Assembly (NCBI RefSeq): GCF_003130795.1
Contig: NZ_CP029353.1
Coordinates: 1,875,501-1,939,500, forward strand
Origin: Azospirillum thermophilum
GTDB taxonomy: Bacteria; Pseudomonadota; Alphaproteobacteria; Azospirillales; Azospirillaceae
Length of the DNA: 64,000 bases
Direction: 5' to 3'
Part shown: positions 37,603-49,113 of the stretch, piece by piece
How the letters are laid out: each line of letters starts with the position of its first letter
Numbering within the stretch: the first letter of the stretch is position 1
Made by a program: the position numbers and the translations under genes
Notes under the pieces: model-generated
The model's database searches: none
Seen by the model: the letters and a program-made list of their open reading frames with translations, nothing else
What the model was told of the DNA's origin: nothing

Positions 37603-38148
37603 ATGAACACGTCCACAGCACTCGCTCCCGTCGCGGGCATCCGCAACGAAGCCGCCGCCGTCAACGGGACGGAGGAGCAGTACGTCACCTTCACCGTCGG
37701 CAGCGAGGAATACGGCGTCAACATCCTGGCCGTCCGCGAGATCCGCGGCTGGACCCCGGAAAGCCGCCTGCCCAACCTGCCGGACTATGTCCGCGGCGTG
37801 ATCAACCTGCGCGGCATCATCATCCCGATCTTCGACCTGCGCGCCCGCTTCGGCGGCGGCGCCACCGAGGTGACCAGGCGCCATGTCGTCGTCGTCGTCC
37901 AGGTGGGGGAGCGCACGCGCGGCATCCTGGTCGACGCCATCTCCGACATCCTGGCCATCGGCCACGACGCCATCAAGCCGCCGCCCGACGTGGACAGCGG
38001 GCTGATCGACGCCGAGTACCTCAGCGGCCTCTACACCGCCGACGACCGCATGGTCACCCTGCTGAACGTCGAGCGGCTGTTCGCGGTGGAGGTCCACGAG
38101 GCCGACGCGCCCGCCAAGACGCCACCGGCGCTGGAAAAGCCCGTTTGA
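37603..38148 (+). CDS. cheW: chemotaxis coupling protein CheW
   Basis: A 181-residue adaptor linking receptors to CheA. YVTFTVGSEEYGVNILAVRE and the NLPDYVRGVINLRGIIIPI segment (CheW signature) are clear. It has an extra N-terminal segment of about 25 residues and a Lys/Pro C-terminal tail of about 20. It starts 11 bases after cheA and precedes the receptor gene by about 75 bases. Confidence 0.95.
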   Translation: MNTSTALAPVAGIRNEAAAVNGTEEQYVTFTVGSEEYGVNILAVREIRGWTPESRLPNLPDYVRGVINLRGIIIPIFDLRARFGGGATEVTRRHVVVVVQVGERTRGILVDAISDILAIGHDAIKPPPDVDSGLIDAEYLSGLYTADDRMVTLLNVERLFAVEVHEADAPAKTPPALEKPV

Positions 38149-38225
38149 CCGGGACGGTCCGGACGGCGGCGGCCGGTTGACGGCCGGTTGACGACGAATA
38201 AGAAGAAGACGGAGGAGGAGGCCCC

Positions 38226-40817
38226 ATGTCCAGGATCGAGGCAGGGACGGCGATGGCCGGACGGACGGCGACCGCGACCGGCATCGCCGGGTGGCTGAGG
38301 AACATGCGCATCGCCGGCCGGCTGTGGATCGCCTTCGGGCTGCTGCTGGCGCTGCTGGTCGTCCAGGGGGCGATCGGCGCCTTCGGCCTGAACCGGATGC
38401 AGGACGACGTCGGCTCGATGGCCGGCACCGCCCGCCTTGCCGTCTTCGCCAAGGACCTGGAGGCCCGGCTGGTCAACCAGCGCGTCCACGGCCGCGACTA
38501 CCTGAACACCGGCAACCCGGCCTCGCTCGACCGCCAGCGCGCGCTGCGCGACTCCTTCAACAAGGTCCTGGCCGACAATCGGGCCGCCATCGCCGCCTCG
38601 CCCAGCGCCGCGAAGTTCGCGGAGCTCGCGCGCCTGCACGCCGACTACCACGACCAGTTCGAGGCGGTGGCGGAGGCGCGGCAGCGCTTCGACCGCATCG
38701 TGCAGGACCGGCTGGACGAGAACGGCGGCCGCGTCGCCGCCCTGCTCGACCAGATCGTCGCCGCCGCCCGCGCCTCCGGGACCGGGGAGGCCGCCCTGCT
38801 GGCGCTCGACGCCGACCGGCAGTGGTCGCAGCTCCGCTTCCAGGCGGGCCGCGCCGTAGGGCTGAAGGACGCCAAGGCGGCTCCCCTGGTCGATCCGCTC
38901 GCCGAGCGCCTCGCCAAGGCCCTGCAGCCGCTGGAGACCATGCTGAACGGGCCCGCCGCCGCGGCCCTGTCCGAGGTCGGGCGGCGGGCCGGCGATTTCC
39001 GCGCCGCGGTGCCGGACGCGCTGGCCGTCGATGCCGACATCGCCCGGCGCACCGCCGCGGCGGTCAGGACGGTCGGCCAGCTCACCGAGACCATCGAGGC
39101 GATCGTCGCCGCCGCCCGCGCCGACCAGGACGCCATCGCCGCCGCCGCCGCCGAGCAGGCGACCGCCGGCATGCGGCTCTCCGTCCTGCTCGGGCTCCTG
39201 TCGGTCCTGCTGGGGGCCGCCGCCGCCGTGCTGATCGCCCGCTCGATCATCGGGCCGGTGACCGGCATCCGCAAGGTGATGGCCGACCTGTCCGACGGCC
39301 ACCTCACCGTCACCGTGCCGCACACCGACGCCGGGGACGAGCTGGGCGACATGGCCCGCGCCGTCGCCGCCTTCAAGGACGAGGCGGTGGAGGCGGTGCG
39401 CTCGCGCATCGCGCTCGACCGCGTGGCGACCAACATCATGATGGCCGACCCGGACGGGGTCATCACCTACTGCAACGACTCCATCCTGAAGATGTTCAAG
39501 GCGGCCGAGGCGGACCTGCAGGCCTGGCTGCCCGGCTTCGACAGCGGCCGGCTGATCGGCCGGAACTTCGACGAGTTCCACCGCGACCCGTCGCACCAGC
39601 GGCGCATCCTCGCCACCCTCACCCAGACCTATGTCGGCTCGGCCAAGGCCGGCGGCCACACCTTCCGCGTGGTGGCGAGCCCGGTCATCGGCCGCCACGG
39701 CGAACGGCTGGGCACCGTCGTCGAATGGCGCGACCTGACCGAGGAGCTGGCGATCGAGGAGGAGATCAGCCGCATGGTCGACGAGGCGGTGCGCGGCGAC
39801 TTCACCCGCCGCATCGCGCTGGACGGCAAGACCGGCTTCTTCCGCATCGTCAGCGAGGGCATCAACACGCTGGCCGCCAACGTGGAGAACGTGACGGAGG
39901 AGCTGGCCTCGATGCTGGAGGCGCTGTCGCAGGGCGACCTCACCCGCCGCATCGACCGCGAGTACGAGGGCGTCTTCCAGCGGCTGCGCGACGACTTCAA
40001 CAACACCGTCTCCCGCCTCTCCGACACGGTCCGGCGCATCGACGCCGCCGCGGCCGCCATCGCCACCGCCAGCCGCGAGGTCGCCGCCGGCAGCATCGAC
40101 CTGTCGGAACGGACCGAGCAGCAGGCCTCCTCGCTGGAGGAGACGGCGGCCAGCATGGAACAGCTCGCCGCCACCGTCCGCTCCAACGCCGAGAACGCCC
40201 AGCAGGTCAACAGCTTCGCCATCGAGGCGCGCGCCGCCGCCGCCCGCGGCGGCGAGGTCGCCGGCAACGCCGTCTCGGCCATGCAGCGGATCGAGCACTC
40301 CTCGCAGAAGATCTCCGACATCATCGGGGTGATCGACGAGATCGCCTTCCAGACCAACCTGCTGGCGCTGAACGCCGCGGTGGAGGCGGCGCGCGCCGGC
40401 GACGCCGGCCGCGGCTTCGCCGTGGTGGCGCAGGAGGTCCGCCAGCTCGCCCAGCGCTCCGCCCAGGCCTCCAGGGAGATCAAGGCGCTGATCCTCGACA
40501 GCGGCAGCCAGGTGCGCGAAGGCGTCGATCTGGTGCGCAGCGCCGGCGCCACCCTCACCGGCATCGTCGCCGGCATCGGCAGGGTGGCCGACCTCGTCGC
40601 CCAGATCGCCCACGCCTCCGCCGAGCAGACGGCCGGGCTGGACGAGGTGAACACCGCCATCGCCCATATGGACGAGATGACGCAGAAGAACGCGGCGCTG
40701 GTCGAGGAGAGCACCGCCGCCGCCAAGTCGCTGGAGGAGCAGGCGCAGGAGCTGCGCGCCCAGATGGGCTTCTTCATCCTCGACCAGGGTGCCGCGGCGC
40801 ACCGGTCGGCGGCGTGA
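38226..40817 (+). CDS. methyl-accepting chemotaxis protein with PAS and multiple HAMP-like domains
   Basis: An 863-residue transmembrane receptor. TM1 is at about 33-55, followed by a large helical periplasmic domain of about 260 residues and TM2 at about 318-340 (LSVLLGLLSVLLGAAAAV). HAMP comes next, then a PAS domain (about 395-510; IMMADPDGVITYCNDS), further HAMP-like segments (GDFTRRIALDGKTGF and GDLTRRIDREYEG) and the signalling hairpin tip IIGVIDEIAFQTNLLALNAA. The Gln/Glu-rich flanks could carry methylation sites. It combines a periplasmic and a cytoplasmic (PAS) sensor in one receptor. It is embedded between cheW and cheR. Confidence 0.93.
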   Translation: MSRIEAGTAMAGRTATATGIAGWLRNMRIAGRLWIAFGLLLALLVVQGAIGAFGLNRMQDDVGSMAGTARLAVFAKDLEARLVNQRVHGRDYLNTGNPASLDRQRALRDSFNKVLADNRAAIAASPSAAKFAELARLHADYHDQFEAVAEARQRFDRIVQDRLDENGGRVAALLDQIVAAARASGTGEAALLALDADRQWSQLRFQAGRAVGLKDAKAAPLVDPLAERLAKALQPLETMLNGPAAAALSEVGRRAGDFRAAVPDALAVDADIARRTAAAVRTVGQLTETIEAIVAAARADQDAIAAAAAEQATAGMRLSVLLGLLSVLLGAAAAVLIARSIIGPVTGIRKVMADLSDGHLTVTVPHTDAGDELGDMARAVAAFKDEAVEAVRSRIALDRVATNIMMADPDGVITYCNDSILKMFKAAEADLQAWLPGFDSGRLIGRNFDEFHRDPSHQRRILATLTQTYVGSAKAGGHTFRVVASPVIGRHGERLGTVVEWRDLTEELAIEEEISRMVDEAVRGDFTRRIALDGKTGFFRIVSEGINTLAANVENVTEELASMLEALSQGDLTRRIDREYEGVFQRLRDDFNNTVSRLSDTVRRIDAAAAAIATASREVAAGSIDLSERTEQQASSLEETAASMEQLAATVRSNAENAQQVNSFAIEARAAAARGGEVAGNAVSAMQRIEHSSQKISDIIGVIDEIAFQTNLLALNAAVEAARAGDAGRGFAVVAQEVRQLAQRSAQASREIKALILDSGSQVREGVDLVRSAGATLTGIVAGIGRVADLVAQIAHASAEQTAGLDEVNTAIAHMDEMTQKNAALVEESTAAAKSLEEQAQELRAQMGFFILDQGAAAHRSAA

Positions 40818-40906
40818 GGCGGACCGTGCGGGCCCGCCTTCCCTTATCCCGCCCCCTGCCCGGCCCCGGCCCCGGCCCCGGGAACGCCCCGCTGTCCTGC
40901 GAGGAC

Positions 40907-41848
40907 ATGGACGATGCGCCGCCCGCGTCCGCCCGCCCCTCGCCGCGCGACCTGCCGGGGTCGGGGCGGCGCGAGTTCCCCTTCCACCGCCGCCATTTCG
41001 ACCTGATCGCCCGCATGCTCTACCAGCTCGCCGGCATCGCGCTCGCCCCGCACAAGGTCGAGATGGTCTATTCCCGCCTCGCCCGCCGGCTGCGCGACCT
41101 GCGGCTGCCCGACTTCGACAGCTACTGCGCCCTGCTGGAGGGCGAGGACGGCGCGGCGGAGGTCGGCTATCTGGTCAACGCGCTGACCACCAACCTGACC
41201 AGCTTCTACCGCGAGGCCCACCACTTCGAATTCCTCGCTCATCACGCCCTGCCGGAGTTCCGGGCGCGCAACGCCCGCTCCCACATCCATCCCGGCCCCC
41301 ATCCCGGCTCCCCGGCCCCCCACCCCACCCGGCCGCGGCTGCGCATCTGGTCGGCCGGCTGCTCCTCGGGGCCGGAGCCCTACACCATCGCCATGGTGCT
41401 GGCCTCCACGCTCGGGGCGGAGCTGCCGCACTGGGACGCCCGCATCCTCGCCACCGACATCGACACCCACATGGTCGAGACGGCCCGCCGCGGCGTCTAT
41501 CCGGCGGAGATGACCTCCGGCATCCCCCCGGCGGTACGCGACCGCTTCACCCACCGCACCCGCGACCGCGGCGAGCCGGCGGTGGCGATGGACGACGCCC
41601 TCAGGCGGCTGATCACCTTCAAGCCGCTGAACCTGCTGGAACCCTGGCCGATGAAGGGACCGTTCGACGCCATCTTCTGCCGCAACGTCCTGATCTATTT
41701 CGACCGCCCCGGCCGCATGAAGGTGATCGACCAGTTCGCCCGCATGCTGCCGCCCGACCGCTACCTGTTCCTCGGCCATTCGGAGAGCCTCTACGGCGTC
41801 TCCTCGCGCTTCCGGCAGGTCGGCCCGACCATCTACCAGAGGGTCTGA
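40907..41848 (+). CDS. cheR: chemotaxis methyltransferase CheR
   Basis: A 313-residue SAM-dependent enzyme that methylates receptor glutamates. The N-terminal helical domain (FDLIARMLYQLAGIAL) precedes the Rossmann domain with LRIWSAGCSSGPEPYTIAM (SAM site), ILATDIDTHMVETARRGVY and FDAIFCRNVLIYFD. A Pro/His linker of about 20 residues separates the domains. ATG 40907 follows CGAGGA. cheD begins 2 bases after its stop. Confidence 0.95.
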   Translation: MDDAPPASARPSPRDLPGSGRREFPFHRRHFDLIARMLYQLAGIALAPHKVEMVYSRLARRLRDLRLPDFDSYCALLEGEDGAAEVGYLVNALTTNLTSFYREAHHFEFLAHHALPEFRARNARSHIHPGPHPGSPAPHPTRPRLRIWSAGCSSGPEPYTIAMVLASTLGAELPHWDARILATDIDTHMVETARRGVYPAEMTSGIPPAVRDRFTHRTRDRGEPAVAMDDALRRLITFKPLNLLEPWPMKGPFDAIFCRNVLIYFDRPGRMKVIDQFARMLPPDRYLFLGHSESLYGVSSRFRQVGPTIYQRV

Positions 41849-41850
41849 GG

Positions 41851-42612
41851 ATGAACGACTATGCCCGCCGCCGCGCGACGGTCGTCCCGGACGCCCCTCC
41901 CCCGCGTCCCGCCGACCTCCACCCGCCGCTGCACGGCCGCCGCCGCCACCGCCTCCTGCACGATCCCCTGCAGGGCCGCTCGCCCTGCGCGCCGCATCCG
42001 GTGGAGCCGGCCACCGGCCCCGCAACCGGCCCGGCCGTCCCCCCGGCGGCCATCGGGACGGAGACGGTGAAGATCTTCCTCGGCGACCATGCGGTCAGCG
42101 GCCGGCCGGAGGTGATGATGGCGACCACGCTCGGCTCCTGCGTCGCCGCCTGCGTCTACGACCCCCGGCTCGGCGTCGGCGGGATGAACCATTTCCTGCT
42201 GCCCGAGGTGCCGGAGTCGGAGCTGCAGGGCGCCGGCGCCGCCGCGCGCTACGGCTCGGTCGCCATGGAACGGCTGATCAACGCCCTGCTGGCGCTCGGC
42301 GCCCGGCGGGAGAGGCTGCAGGTGAAGCTGTTCGGCGGCGCCCGCGTCATCGAGTCCAGCCTCGACGTCGGCGGGCGCAACGGCCGCTTCGCCGTCGAGT
42401 ATGTCCGGCGCGAGGGGCTGACGCTGGCCGGCCAGGATCTCGGCGGCAACTCGGCGCGGCGGGTGCATTTCTTTCCGCACTCCGGGCGCGCAATACGGCG
42501 GCTCTTGCATCCGGAAGCTGTCTCGGACACGGTACGCACCGAGGTAAGTTATATGACCAGCCTGCACCGCTGCCCGATCGAGGGCGAGGTGGAGCTGTTC
42601 GGAGACAACTGA
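41851..42612 (+). CDS. cheD: chemoreceptor glutamine deamidase CheD
   Basis: Deamidates receptor glutamines, making methylation sites. The C-terminal 180 residues are a standard CheD with the catalytic Cys in TTLGSCVAACVYD, the His in GGMNHFLLP and KLFGGARVI. The first 70 residues are an unusual Arg/His/Pro-rich extension. The start ATG is 2 bases after cheR, whose end supplies the ribosome site. The gene stops 3 bases before cheB. Confidence 0.93.
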   Translation: MNDYARRRATVVPDAPPPRPADLHPPLHGRRRHRLLHDPLQGRSPCAPHPVEPATGPATGPAVPPAAIGTETVKIFLGDHAVSGRPEVMMATTLGSCVAACVYDPRLGVGGMNHFLLPEVPESELQGAGAAARYGSVAMERLINALLALGARRERLQVKLFGGARVIESSLDVGGRNGRFAVEYVRREGLTLAGQDLGGNSARRVHFFPHSGRAIRRLLHPEAVSDTVRTEVSYMTSLHRCPIEGEVELFGDN

Positions 42613-42615
42613 GCC

Positions 42616-43686
42616 ATGCCCAGGCCGATTCGCGTCGTGGTCGTCGATGACAGCGCTCTGATGCGCGAGATGCTGCGGGACATGCTGTCCCGCGAAGCGG
42701 GGATCGAGGTGGTCGGCATGGCGCGCGACCCCTTCGAGGCGCGCGAGATCATCAAGGCGACCAACCCCGACGTCATCACGCTCGACGTGGAGATGCCGCG
42801 GATGGACGGCCTCTCCTTCCTGGAAAAGATCATGACGCTGCGCCCGACGCCGGTGATCATGGTGTCCTCGCTGACCCGGGAAGGGTCGGAGGCGACCATC
42901 CGCGCGCTGGAGCTGGGGGCGGTGGATTGCGTCGCCAAGCCCGGCGGCTCCGACGGCCACGGCTTCGAGGCGACGGCGCGCGAGCTGATCGACAAGATCC
43001 GCGTCGCCGCCACCGCCCGGCTCGCCATGCGCCGGCCGCCGGTCCCGGCCGGGCTGCTGCCGACGCCGCGCCGCGCCGGCTCGGGCACGCGGCTGATCGC
43101 CATCGGCGCCTCGACCGGCGGGGTGGAGCGCATCCGCGACGTGCTGACGGTGATGCCGGCCGACTGCCCGCCCATCGTCGTCACCCAGCATATGGGGCCG
43201 AGCTACGTGCCCAGCTTCGCCGCCCGGCTCGACCGTCTGGCGGCACCCTCGGTGCAGGTGGCGACCCACGGCGCCCGGCCGGCCCAGGGCCTCGTCCTCA
43301 TCGCCCCCGGCGACCGCCATCTGGCGATCGCCCGCGACGCCCACGGTTTCGTCTGCCACATCCAGGACGGCCCGCCGGTCAGCGGCCACCGCCCCTCGGT
43401 GGACGTGCTGTTCGGCTCGGTCGCCAAGGCGGCGGGAGCCAGCGCGGTCGGCGTCATCCTGTCCGGCATGGGCCGCGACGGGGCCATCGGCCTGAAGGCC
43501 ATGCGCGACGCCGGCGCCTACACGATCGGCGAGCAGGAATCGAGCTGCGTCGTCTACGGCATGCCGCGCGCCGCCTTCGAGGCGGGGGCCGTCGCCGTGG
43601 AACTGCCGCTGGCCCAGATCCCGGCCGAAATCCTGCGCGCCTTCGACGCCCTCGGCGAGCGCGCGCGGCCGACTGGAGGAGTGTGA
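42616..43686 (+). CDS. cheB: chemotaxis methylesterase/response regulator CheB
   Basis: A 356-residue protein. The receiver domain has Asp11-Asp12, acceptor Asp57 ([12 protein letters not shown]) and CVAKPGG. The C-terminal methylesterase has Ser in [13 protein letters not shown], His in [13 protein letters not shown] and Asp in [18 protein letters not shown]. It removes receptor methyl groups when phosphorylated by CheA. It is in a tight row with cheR and cheD, giving a full adaptation set. Confidence 0.96.
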   Translation: MPRPIRVVVVDDSALMREMLRDMLSREAGIEVVGMARDPFEAREIIKATNPDVITLDVEMPRMDGLSFLEKIMTLRPTPVIMVSSLTREGSEATIRALELGAVDCVAKPGGSDGHGFEATARELIDKIRVAATARLAMRRPPVPAGLLPTPRRAGSGTRLIAIGASTGGVERIRDVLTVMPADCPPIVVTQHMGPSYVPSFAARLDRLAAPSVQVATHGARPAQGLVLIAPGDRHLAIARDAHGFVCHIQDGPPVSGHRPSVDVLFGSVAKAAGASAVGVILSGMGRDGAIGLKAMRDAGAYTIGEQESSCVVYGMPRAAFEAGAVAVELPLAQIPAEILRAFDALGERARPTGGV

Positions 43687-43688
43687 TC

Positions 43689-44822
43689 ATGTCTATCGCC
43701 GGTTTCCCGCTGACGCGGGAGGTTCCGCCGCCGGCCGCCCTGCCGGAGGAGGTCTCCGACGGACGGATCGCCGTCTCCGCCGACCTGATGTCCACCTGGC
43801 TCGGCTTCGCCGACGTCCAGCGCCGCACGCTCGACGCCATCCAGACGGAGCTCGGCCGCACCTCGGCCCAGGTCGAGGAGGCGACGCTCGACCTGTCGGT
43901 GCGCTTCCGCCAGCTCGCCGACAAGGCGATCGAACAGTCGGAGCGGGTCGGCGAGATCGTCTCGATGGCCGGCTCGGTTGCCATCGACGGGCAGCGGGTG
44001 CCGCTCGACGATCTGGTCACCGGCATGCAGGACATGATCACCGACATGGTGACCAACATCGTCACCCTGTCGCGCCACGCCATGAGCATGGTCTATCTGC
44101 TGGACGACGTGCAGAAGGACGTGGCGGAGCTGGAGAAGTCCATCGGCGACATCGACGCCATCAACCGCCAGACCAACTTCCTGGCGCTGAACGCCACCAT
44201 CGAGGCCAGCCGGGCCGGCGAGGCCGGGCGCACCTTCGCCGTCGTGGCGCAGGAGGTCCGCCACCTCTCCCGCACCACCGCGGAGCTGGCCGAGCGCATG
44301 CGCTCCAAGGTCACCGCGGTGGTCAAGGGCGTGCGCAACGGCCACGACATCCTGCGCGAGATCGCCAATACCGACATGTCGCCCCAGATGCTCGCCAAGG
44401 AGCGGGTCGACAAGACCATGGACAGCCTGGTCGACCAGACCAACCACTTCCAGTCGGTGCTGGAGACGGCGGCCAGCGTCTCCTCGGAGATGTCGGCGAC
44501 CATCGCCCACGTCATCACCGGCATGCAGTTCCAGGACCTGACCAAGCAGCGGATCGAGGCGATCAACGACAGCCTGTCCGTCATGACCGTCGGGCTGGCG
44601 GAGCTGGAGACCCGCACCCGCGACGAAGTGCCGCCGCATGTCGCGGCCCGCGAACCGCGAGAGTGGTTGGACCAGTTGCTCGGGCGCTTCAAACTGACGG
44701 AGATGCGGCAGCGCTTCGTGCGGCGCCTCCTGCTGGAGGGATCGGCGCTCGACGAGCACGGCGTCCTCGACCTCGACGCCGGCTCGCCCGGCGACGCCGG
44801 GGGCGACATCGAGCTTTTCTGA
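43689..44822 (+). CDS. soluble MCP-like protein with a CheZ-type phosphatase motif
   Basis: A 377-residue cytoplasmic, mostly helical protein with no membrane segment. Residues about 150-210 hold an MCP-type hairpin tip ([20 protein letters not shown], then [11 protein letters not shown]). Further on, about residue 280, [16 protein letters not shown] closely resembles the active segment of E. coli CheZ (QDFQDLTGQVI), keeping the Asp and the Gln four residues later that dephosphorylate CheY-P. With no separate cheZ in the operon, it may be the operon's phosphatase (inference). The start ATG 43689 follows GGAGG and overlaps the end of the cheB ribosomal-site region. Confidence 0.8.
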   Translation: MSIAGFPLTREVPPPAALPEEVSDGRIAVSADLMSTWLGFADVQRRTLDAIQTELGRTSAQVEEATLDLSVRFRQLADKAIEQSERVGEIVSMAGSVAIDGQRVPLDDLVTGMQDMITDMVTNIVTLSRHAMSMVYLLDDVQKDVAELEKSIGDIDAINRQTNFLALNATIEASRAGEAGRTFAVVAQEVRHLSRTTAELAERMRSKVTAVVKGVRNGHDILREIANTDMSPQMLAKERVDKTMDSLVDQTNHFQSVLETAASVSSEMSATIAHVITGMQFQDLTKQRIEAINDSLSVMTVGLAELETRTRDEVPPHVAAREPREWLDQLLGRFKLTEMRQRFVRRLLLEGSALDEHGVLDLDAGSPGDAGGDIELF

Positions 44823-44919
44823 CGCCCGCGCCGGTTCCGGCACCGGTCCGCCCTCCGGGCGCCGCGGGATGCCCCGAGGCGGATTCATTCAGGCAGATTT
44901 CTTCAGGAATACGGAATTC

Positions 44920-45225
44920 ATGGATTACGCGATCGAGACCAGGGAGCAGACGACGGTGGTGCGCATGCGCGACCGTCTGACCTTCAACGACCACGCCAAG
45001 CTGCGCGAGCTGATCCGGGAGTTGAAGGCCGGCCCCGCCAAGCGCCAGGTGCTCGACCTCGCCTCGCTGACCTTCGTGGACTCGGCCGGCATCGGCATGC
45101 TGCTGATCGCGCGGGAGGAGCTGTCCGCCGCCGACAAGCAGTTGGTGCTGCGCGGCGCCGTCGGACAGGTCAAGCGCGTGCTGACCGTCGCCCAGCTCGG
45201 GAAGATCGTGACCATCGAGGACTGA
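44920..45225 (+). CDS. STAS-domain anti-sigma-factor antagonist (RsbV-like)
   Basis: A 101-residue protein. LTFVDSAGIGMLLIAREEL contains the DSAG phosphorylation loop of SpoIIAA/RsbV proteins, so Ser can be phosphorylated by the neighbouring ATPase and dephosphorylated by a SpoIIE-type phosphatase. ATG 44920 is chosen; the frame opens upstream without a ribosome site. It is the first gene of the partner-switch cassette, about 100 bases after the CheZ-like gene. Confidence 0.9.
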   Translation: MDYAIETREQTTVVRMRDRLTFNDHAKLRELIRELKAGPAKRQVLDLASLTFVDSAGIGMLLIAREELSAADKQLVLRGAVGQVKRVLTVAQLGKIVTIED

Positions 45226-45230
45226 CGCCT

Positions 45231-46010
45231 TTGCCGCCCTCCGCCCCCCAGGCCCGCTCCCGCTTCGCGTCGCTTCGCGGCTCGGGCCTGCCCGCCGGCA
45301 GGCTGCAGGCGCTGGCCGGACGGCTCGGCCTGCCGCCGGGGCGCGACGGCGCCGCTCCCGGCGCGGCGGGGGTGGGGGAGCCGGAGGCTCCGGCCCTGCT
45401 CGTCTTCGCCGTCCCGCCGGAGATCCGCGATCCCGCCTGCTGGGCGCCGCCCGTCGCCGCCTGGATCGAGGCCGGCGACCTGGAGGACGCGGCGCTGGCC
45501 GATCTGGCCGGGCGGGCGGCGGCGGCCGACCTCTTCGTCTCGGTCACCACGGCGACGGCCAACACGCTGCAGGTCGCCCGGCTCGTCGTCCAGGCGCTCG
45601 CCGCCCGCCGCGCCCTGACGGAGGAGCGCGGCGGCGACATCGAGTTCGCCCTGCACGAGGCGGTCAGCAACGCCGTCGTCCACGGCAACCTGCAGGTCCA
45701 GGGCATGAAGGGGCTGACGGTCGCGGCGCTGGAGCGCTTCTCGCAGGATCTGGCCGACCGGCTGGCCGAACCCGCCCTCGCCCGCCGCCGGGTGGAGATC
45801 GGGTTGCGGATCGCCGGCGAGACCCTGTGGATCGACGTGGCGGACGAGGGCGAGGGCTTCCTGCCCGCCGCGCCCGATGCCCCGGCCCCGCCGGGACGGG
45901 TCGCCGGCTGCGAGTCCTCGGGCCGCGGGCTCGACCTCATCGGCTCGGTCGCGCGGTCCCTGCGGCTGCTCGACGGCGGCCGGCGCATCCGGATGGAGTT
46001 CGCCTTATGA
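45231..46010 (+). CDS. RsbW-like ATP-binding protein (anti-sigma kinase type)
   Basis: A 259-residue protein. The C-terminal GHKL ATPase has an N box (IEFALHEAVSNAVVHGN), a G1 box (IDVADEGEGF) and GRGLDLIGSVA, as in RsbW/SpoIIAB serine kinases that bind a sigma or other partner and phosphorylate the STAS protein. The first 110 residues are Pro/Ala-rich and not recognisable. TTG at 45231, 5 bases after the STAS stop, is the probable start. The stop overlaps the next ATG. Confidence 0.82.
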   Translation: MPPSAPQARSRFASLRGSGLPAGRLQALAGRLGLPPGRDGAAPGAAGVGEPEAPALLVFAVPPEIRDPACWAPPVAAWIEAGDLEDAALADLAGRAAAADLFVSVTTATANTLQVARLVVQALAARRALTEERGGDIEFALHEAVSNAVVHGNLQVQGMKGLTVAALERFSQDLADRLAEPALARRRVEIGLRIAGETLWIDVADEGEGFLPAAPDAPAPPGRVAGCESSGRGLDLIGSVARSLRLLDGGRRIRMEFAL

Positions 46011-47247
46011 ACGGACCGCGGGACGGCAGCGGCGCTTCCTCCGGCAGCCGGCCCGAGCGGGCCGATGGCCGCCAGCCCGACTGGGCCGACGGGCGGATGC
46101 CGGTTCACGACTGCCCGATCCTGGTGGTCGACGATACCGACTTCAACCGCATGCTGATCGGCGCCTTCCTCGGCGAGGCCGGCTTCCGCGACGTCTCCTT
46201 CGCCAAGAACGGGGTGGAGGCGCTGGAGATGGTCGCGGCGCGCCAGCCCGACCTGCTGATCCTCGACATCATGATGCCGGGCATGGACGGGTTCGAGGTC
46301 TGCCGGCGCCTGCGCGCCGATCCGGCCACCGCCGACCTGCCGATCCTGGTGCAGACCGCCCTGACCTCGGTGGAGGACCGCAACCACGCCTTCGCCGCCG
46401 GCACCACCGATCTGGTGTCCAAGCCGCTCGACCGGGCGGAGCTGCTGGCGCGCGTGCGTCTCCAGCTCGAAAGCCGCCGGCTGATCCGCGACCTGCAGCT
46501 CTACCGCTCGCGCATCGAGTCGGAGATGGCCATCGCGCGGTCGATGTACGACCATCTGCTGCCGGGCGCCGCCGCCTGCGAGGCGCTGCGGCGCGACTGC
46601 GGCGTCCTGCTGCTGTCGCACACGGTGATCTCCTCCAACCTCGGCGGCGACCTGTGGGGGCTGGTGCCGCTCGGCGGCGGGCGGTTCGGCGTCTATCTGC
46701 TGAACGCCGCCGGCTGCGGCGTTTCGGCGGCGATGAACGCCTTCCGCCTCCACACGGTGATCCAGGAGCTGGGGTCGCACTGCGGCGGCGACCCCGCCGC
46801 CTTCCTGCACGCCCTGAACGGCCGGGCGGTCGAGCTGTTCGAGCGGGGGCAGCAGGCCACCATGCTCTACGGCGTGGTCGACTCCGCCGCCGGCCGCTTC
46901 GTCTACGCCGCCGCCGCCGCCGCGCCGCCGCTGGTCATCGCGCCAGACGGCAGCCATGCCTTCGGCGGGGCGGCCGGCATCCCGCTGGGCATCGCCGACG
47001 GCACCCGGACGGAGGCGGTGACGGTCGATTTCCCGCCGGGCGCCGTGCTGGCCCTCTATTCGGTGGCGGTGCTCGACGCGCTGGACGCCGGCGGCACCGG
47101 CATCGGGCTCGGCTGGATGTTCGGCCGGGCGGTGGCGGAAGGCGGCGGCCGCGCCGGCTTCGAGCAGGTGGCGCGCTCGCTGACGCTGGCGCTGGGGGAC
47201 AAGCCGGGGGACGACCACACCCTGCTGTGGATCGAGCGGAGCGCACC

Positions 47248-47251
<4 letters not shown>
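46007..47251 (+). CDS. receiver-SpoIIE/PP2C protein with degenerate phosphatase site
   Basis: A 414-residue protein. The receiver domain (about 35-155; ILVVDDTDFNRM, LLILDIMMPGMDGFEV, SKPLD) looks functional. The SpoIIE-type domain keeps the first metal motif (NLGGDLWG) and the last (GDDHTLLW). The central D-x-SGHG motif, however, is LLNAAGCGVSAA: Asp to Asn and His to Cys. Its neighbour keeps that motif, so this copy is probably a pseudophosphatase that binds rather than dephosphorylates. It overlaps both neighbours by four bases (ATGA). Confidence 0.85.
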
Positions 47252-48471
<1,220 letters not shown>

Positions 48472-48480
48472 GGGCGCGGC

Positions 48481-49113
48481 TCAGAGGTTGGAGAGCGAGC
48501 GGCGGATCGCCTGGCGGAAGGCGTCGAGCGAGGTGATGTCCAGCAGGAACAGCGCATGCCCCCGCGCGTCGCCGGCGGCCAGCGCGATGTCGATGCGGAC
48601 GAACAGCACCGGCGTGTCGTCGGTGCCGATGAAGCTGCGCGCCGGGCCGCTGTCATAGACCGCCAGCGTGCCGGCGATCTCGCCCTCCACCAGGTTCGAC
48701 AGGCTGGCGAGGCAGCCGTTCATCAGGATGTTGCCGATCTCCGTCAGCACATCCTGCTCCATCTCGCCCGGCGCGTCGGCGGCGGGATCGACGGGGACGA
48801 GGCGGCTGGCCAGCGCCATGGTGCCGCGCTCGGGGAACAGCAGCATCGCCTCGCCGGTGAAGGGGCCGCTGAAGGCGCCGCGCACCGCGCAGATGCGGGC
48901 GGCGTCGCCGGACGCCACCTCGGGCTCCAGCTCGCTGGCGATGCGGCGGCGGCTCGACACCGCGAAGGCCGGCACCGACAGCACGACCTCCTCGCCCAGC
49001 ACCGCACCGACCGACGCGGTGGCCTCGCCCATGCCGATGTTGAACAGCTCGCCGATGGCGTCCGCTTCGTCGTCGGTGAGGTGGAAGAGCCCGGGCTCGG
49101 CCATCGCGGTCAC
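48481..49113 (-). CDS. CheC-family CheY-P phosphatase/chemotaxis protein
   Basis: About 210 residues. Two E-x-x-N motifs typical of CheC/CheX phosphatases are present: DAIGELFNIGMGEATAS near the start and DVLTEIGNILMNGCLASLSN near residue 110. It therefore probably removes phosphate from a CheY-like regulator, most simply the one encoded directly upstream. GTG 49113 overlaps that gene's stop (GTGA); ATG 49104 is an alternative start. Confidence 0.82.
   Translation of the reverse strand: MTAMAEPGLFHLTDDEADAIGELFNIGMGEATASVGAVLGEEVVLSVPAFAVSSRRRIASELEPEVASGDAARICAVRGAFSGPFTGEAMLLFPERGTMALASRLVPVDPAADAPGEMEQDVLTEIGNILMNGCLASLSNLVEGEIAGTLAVYDSGPARSFIGTDDTPVLFVRIDIALAAGDARGHALFLLDITSLDAFRQAIRRSLSNL

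Noticed and set aside
34917..40802. Long minus-strand open frames opposite cheA and the MCP gene
   Set aside because: Same GC-driven antisense artefact; plus-strand genes have complete motifs and ribosome sites.
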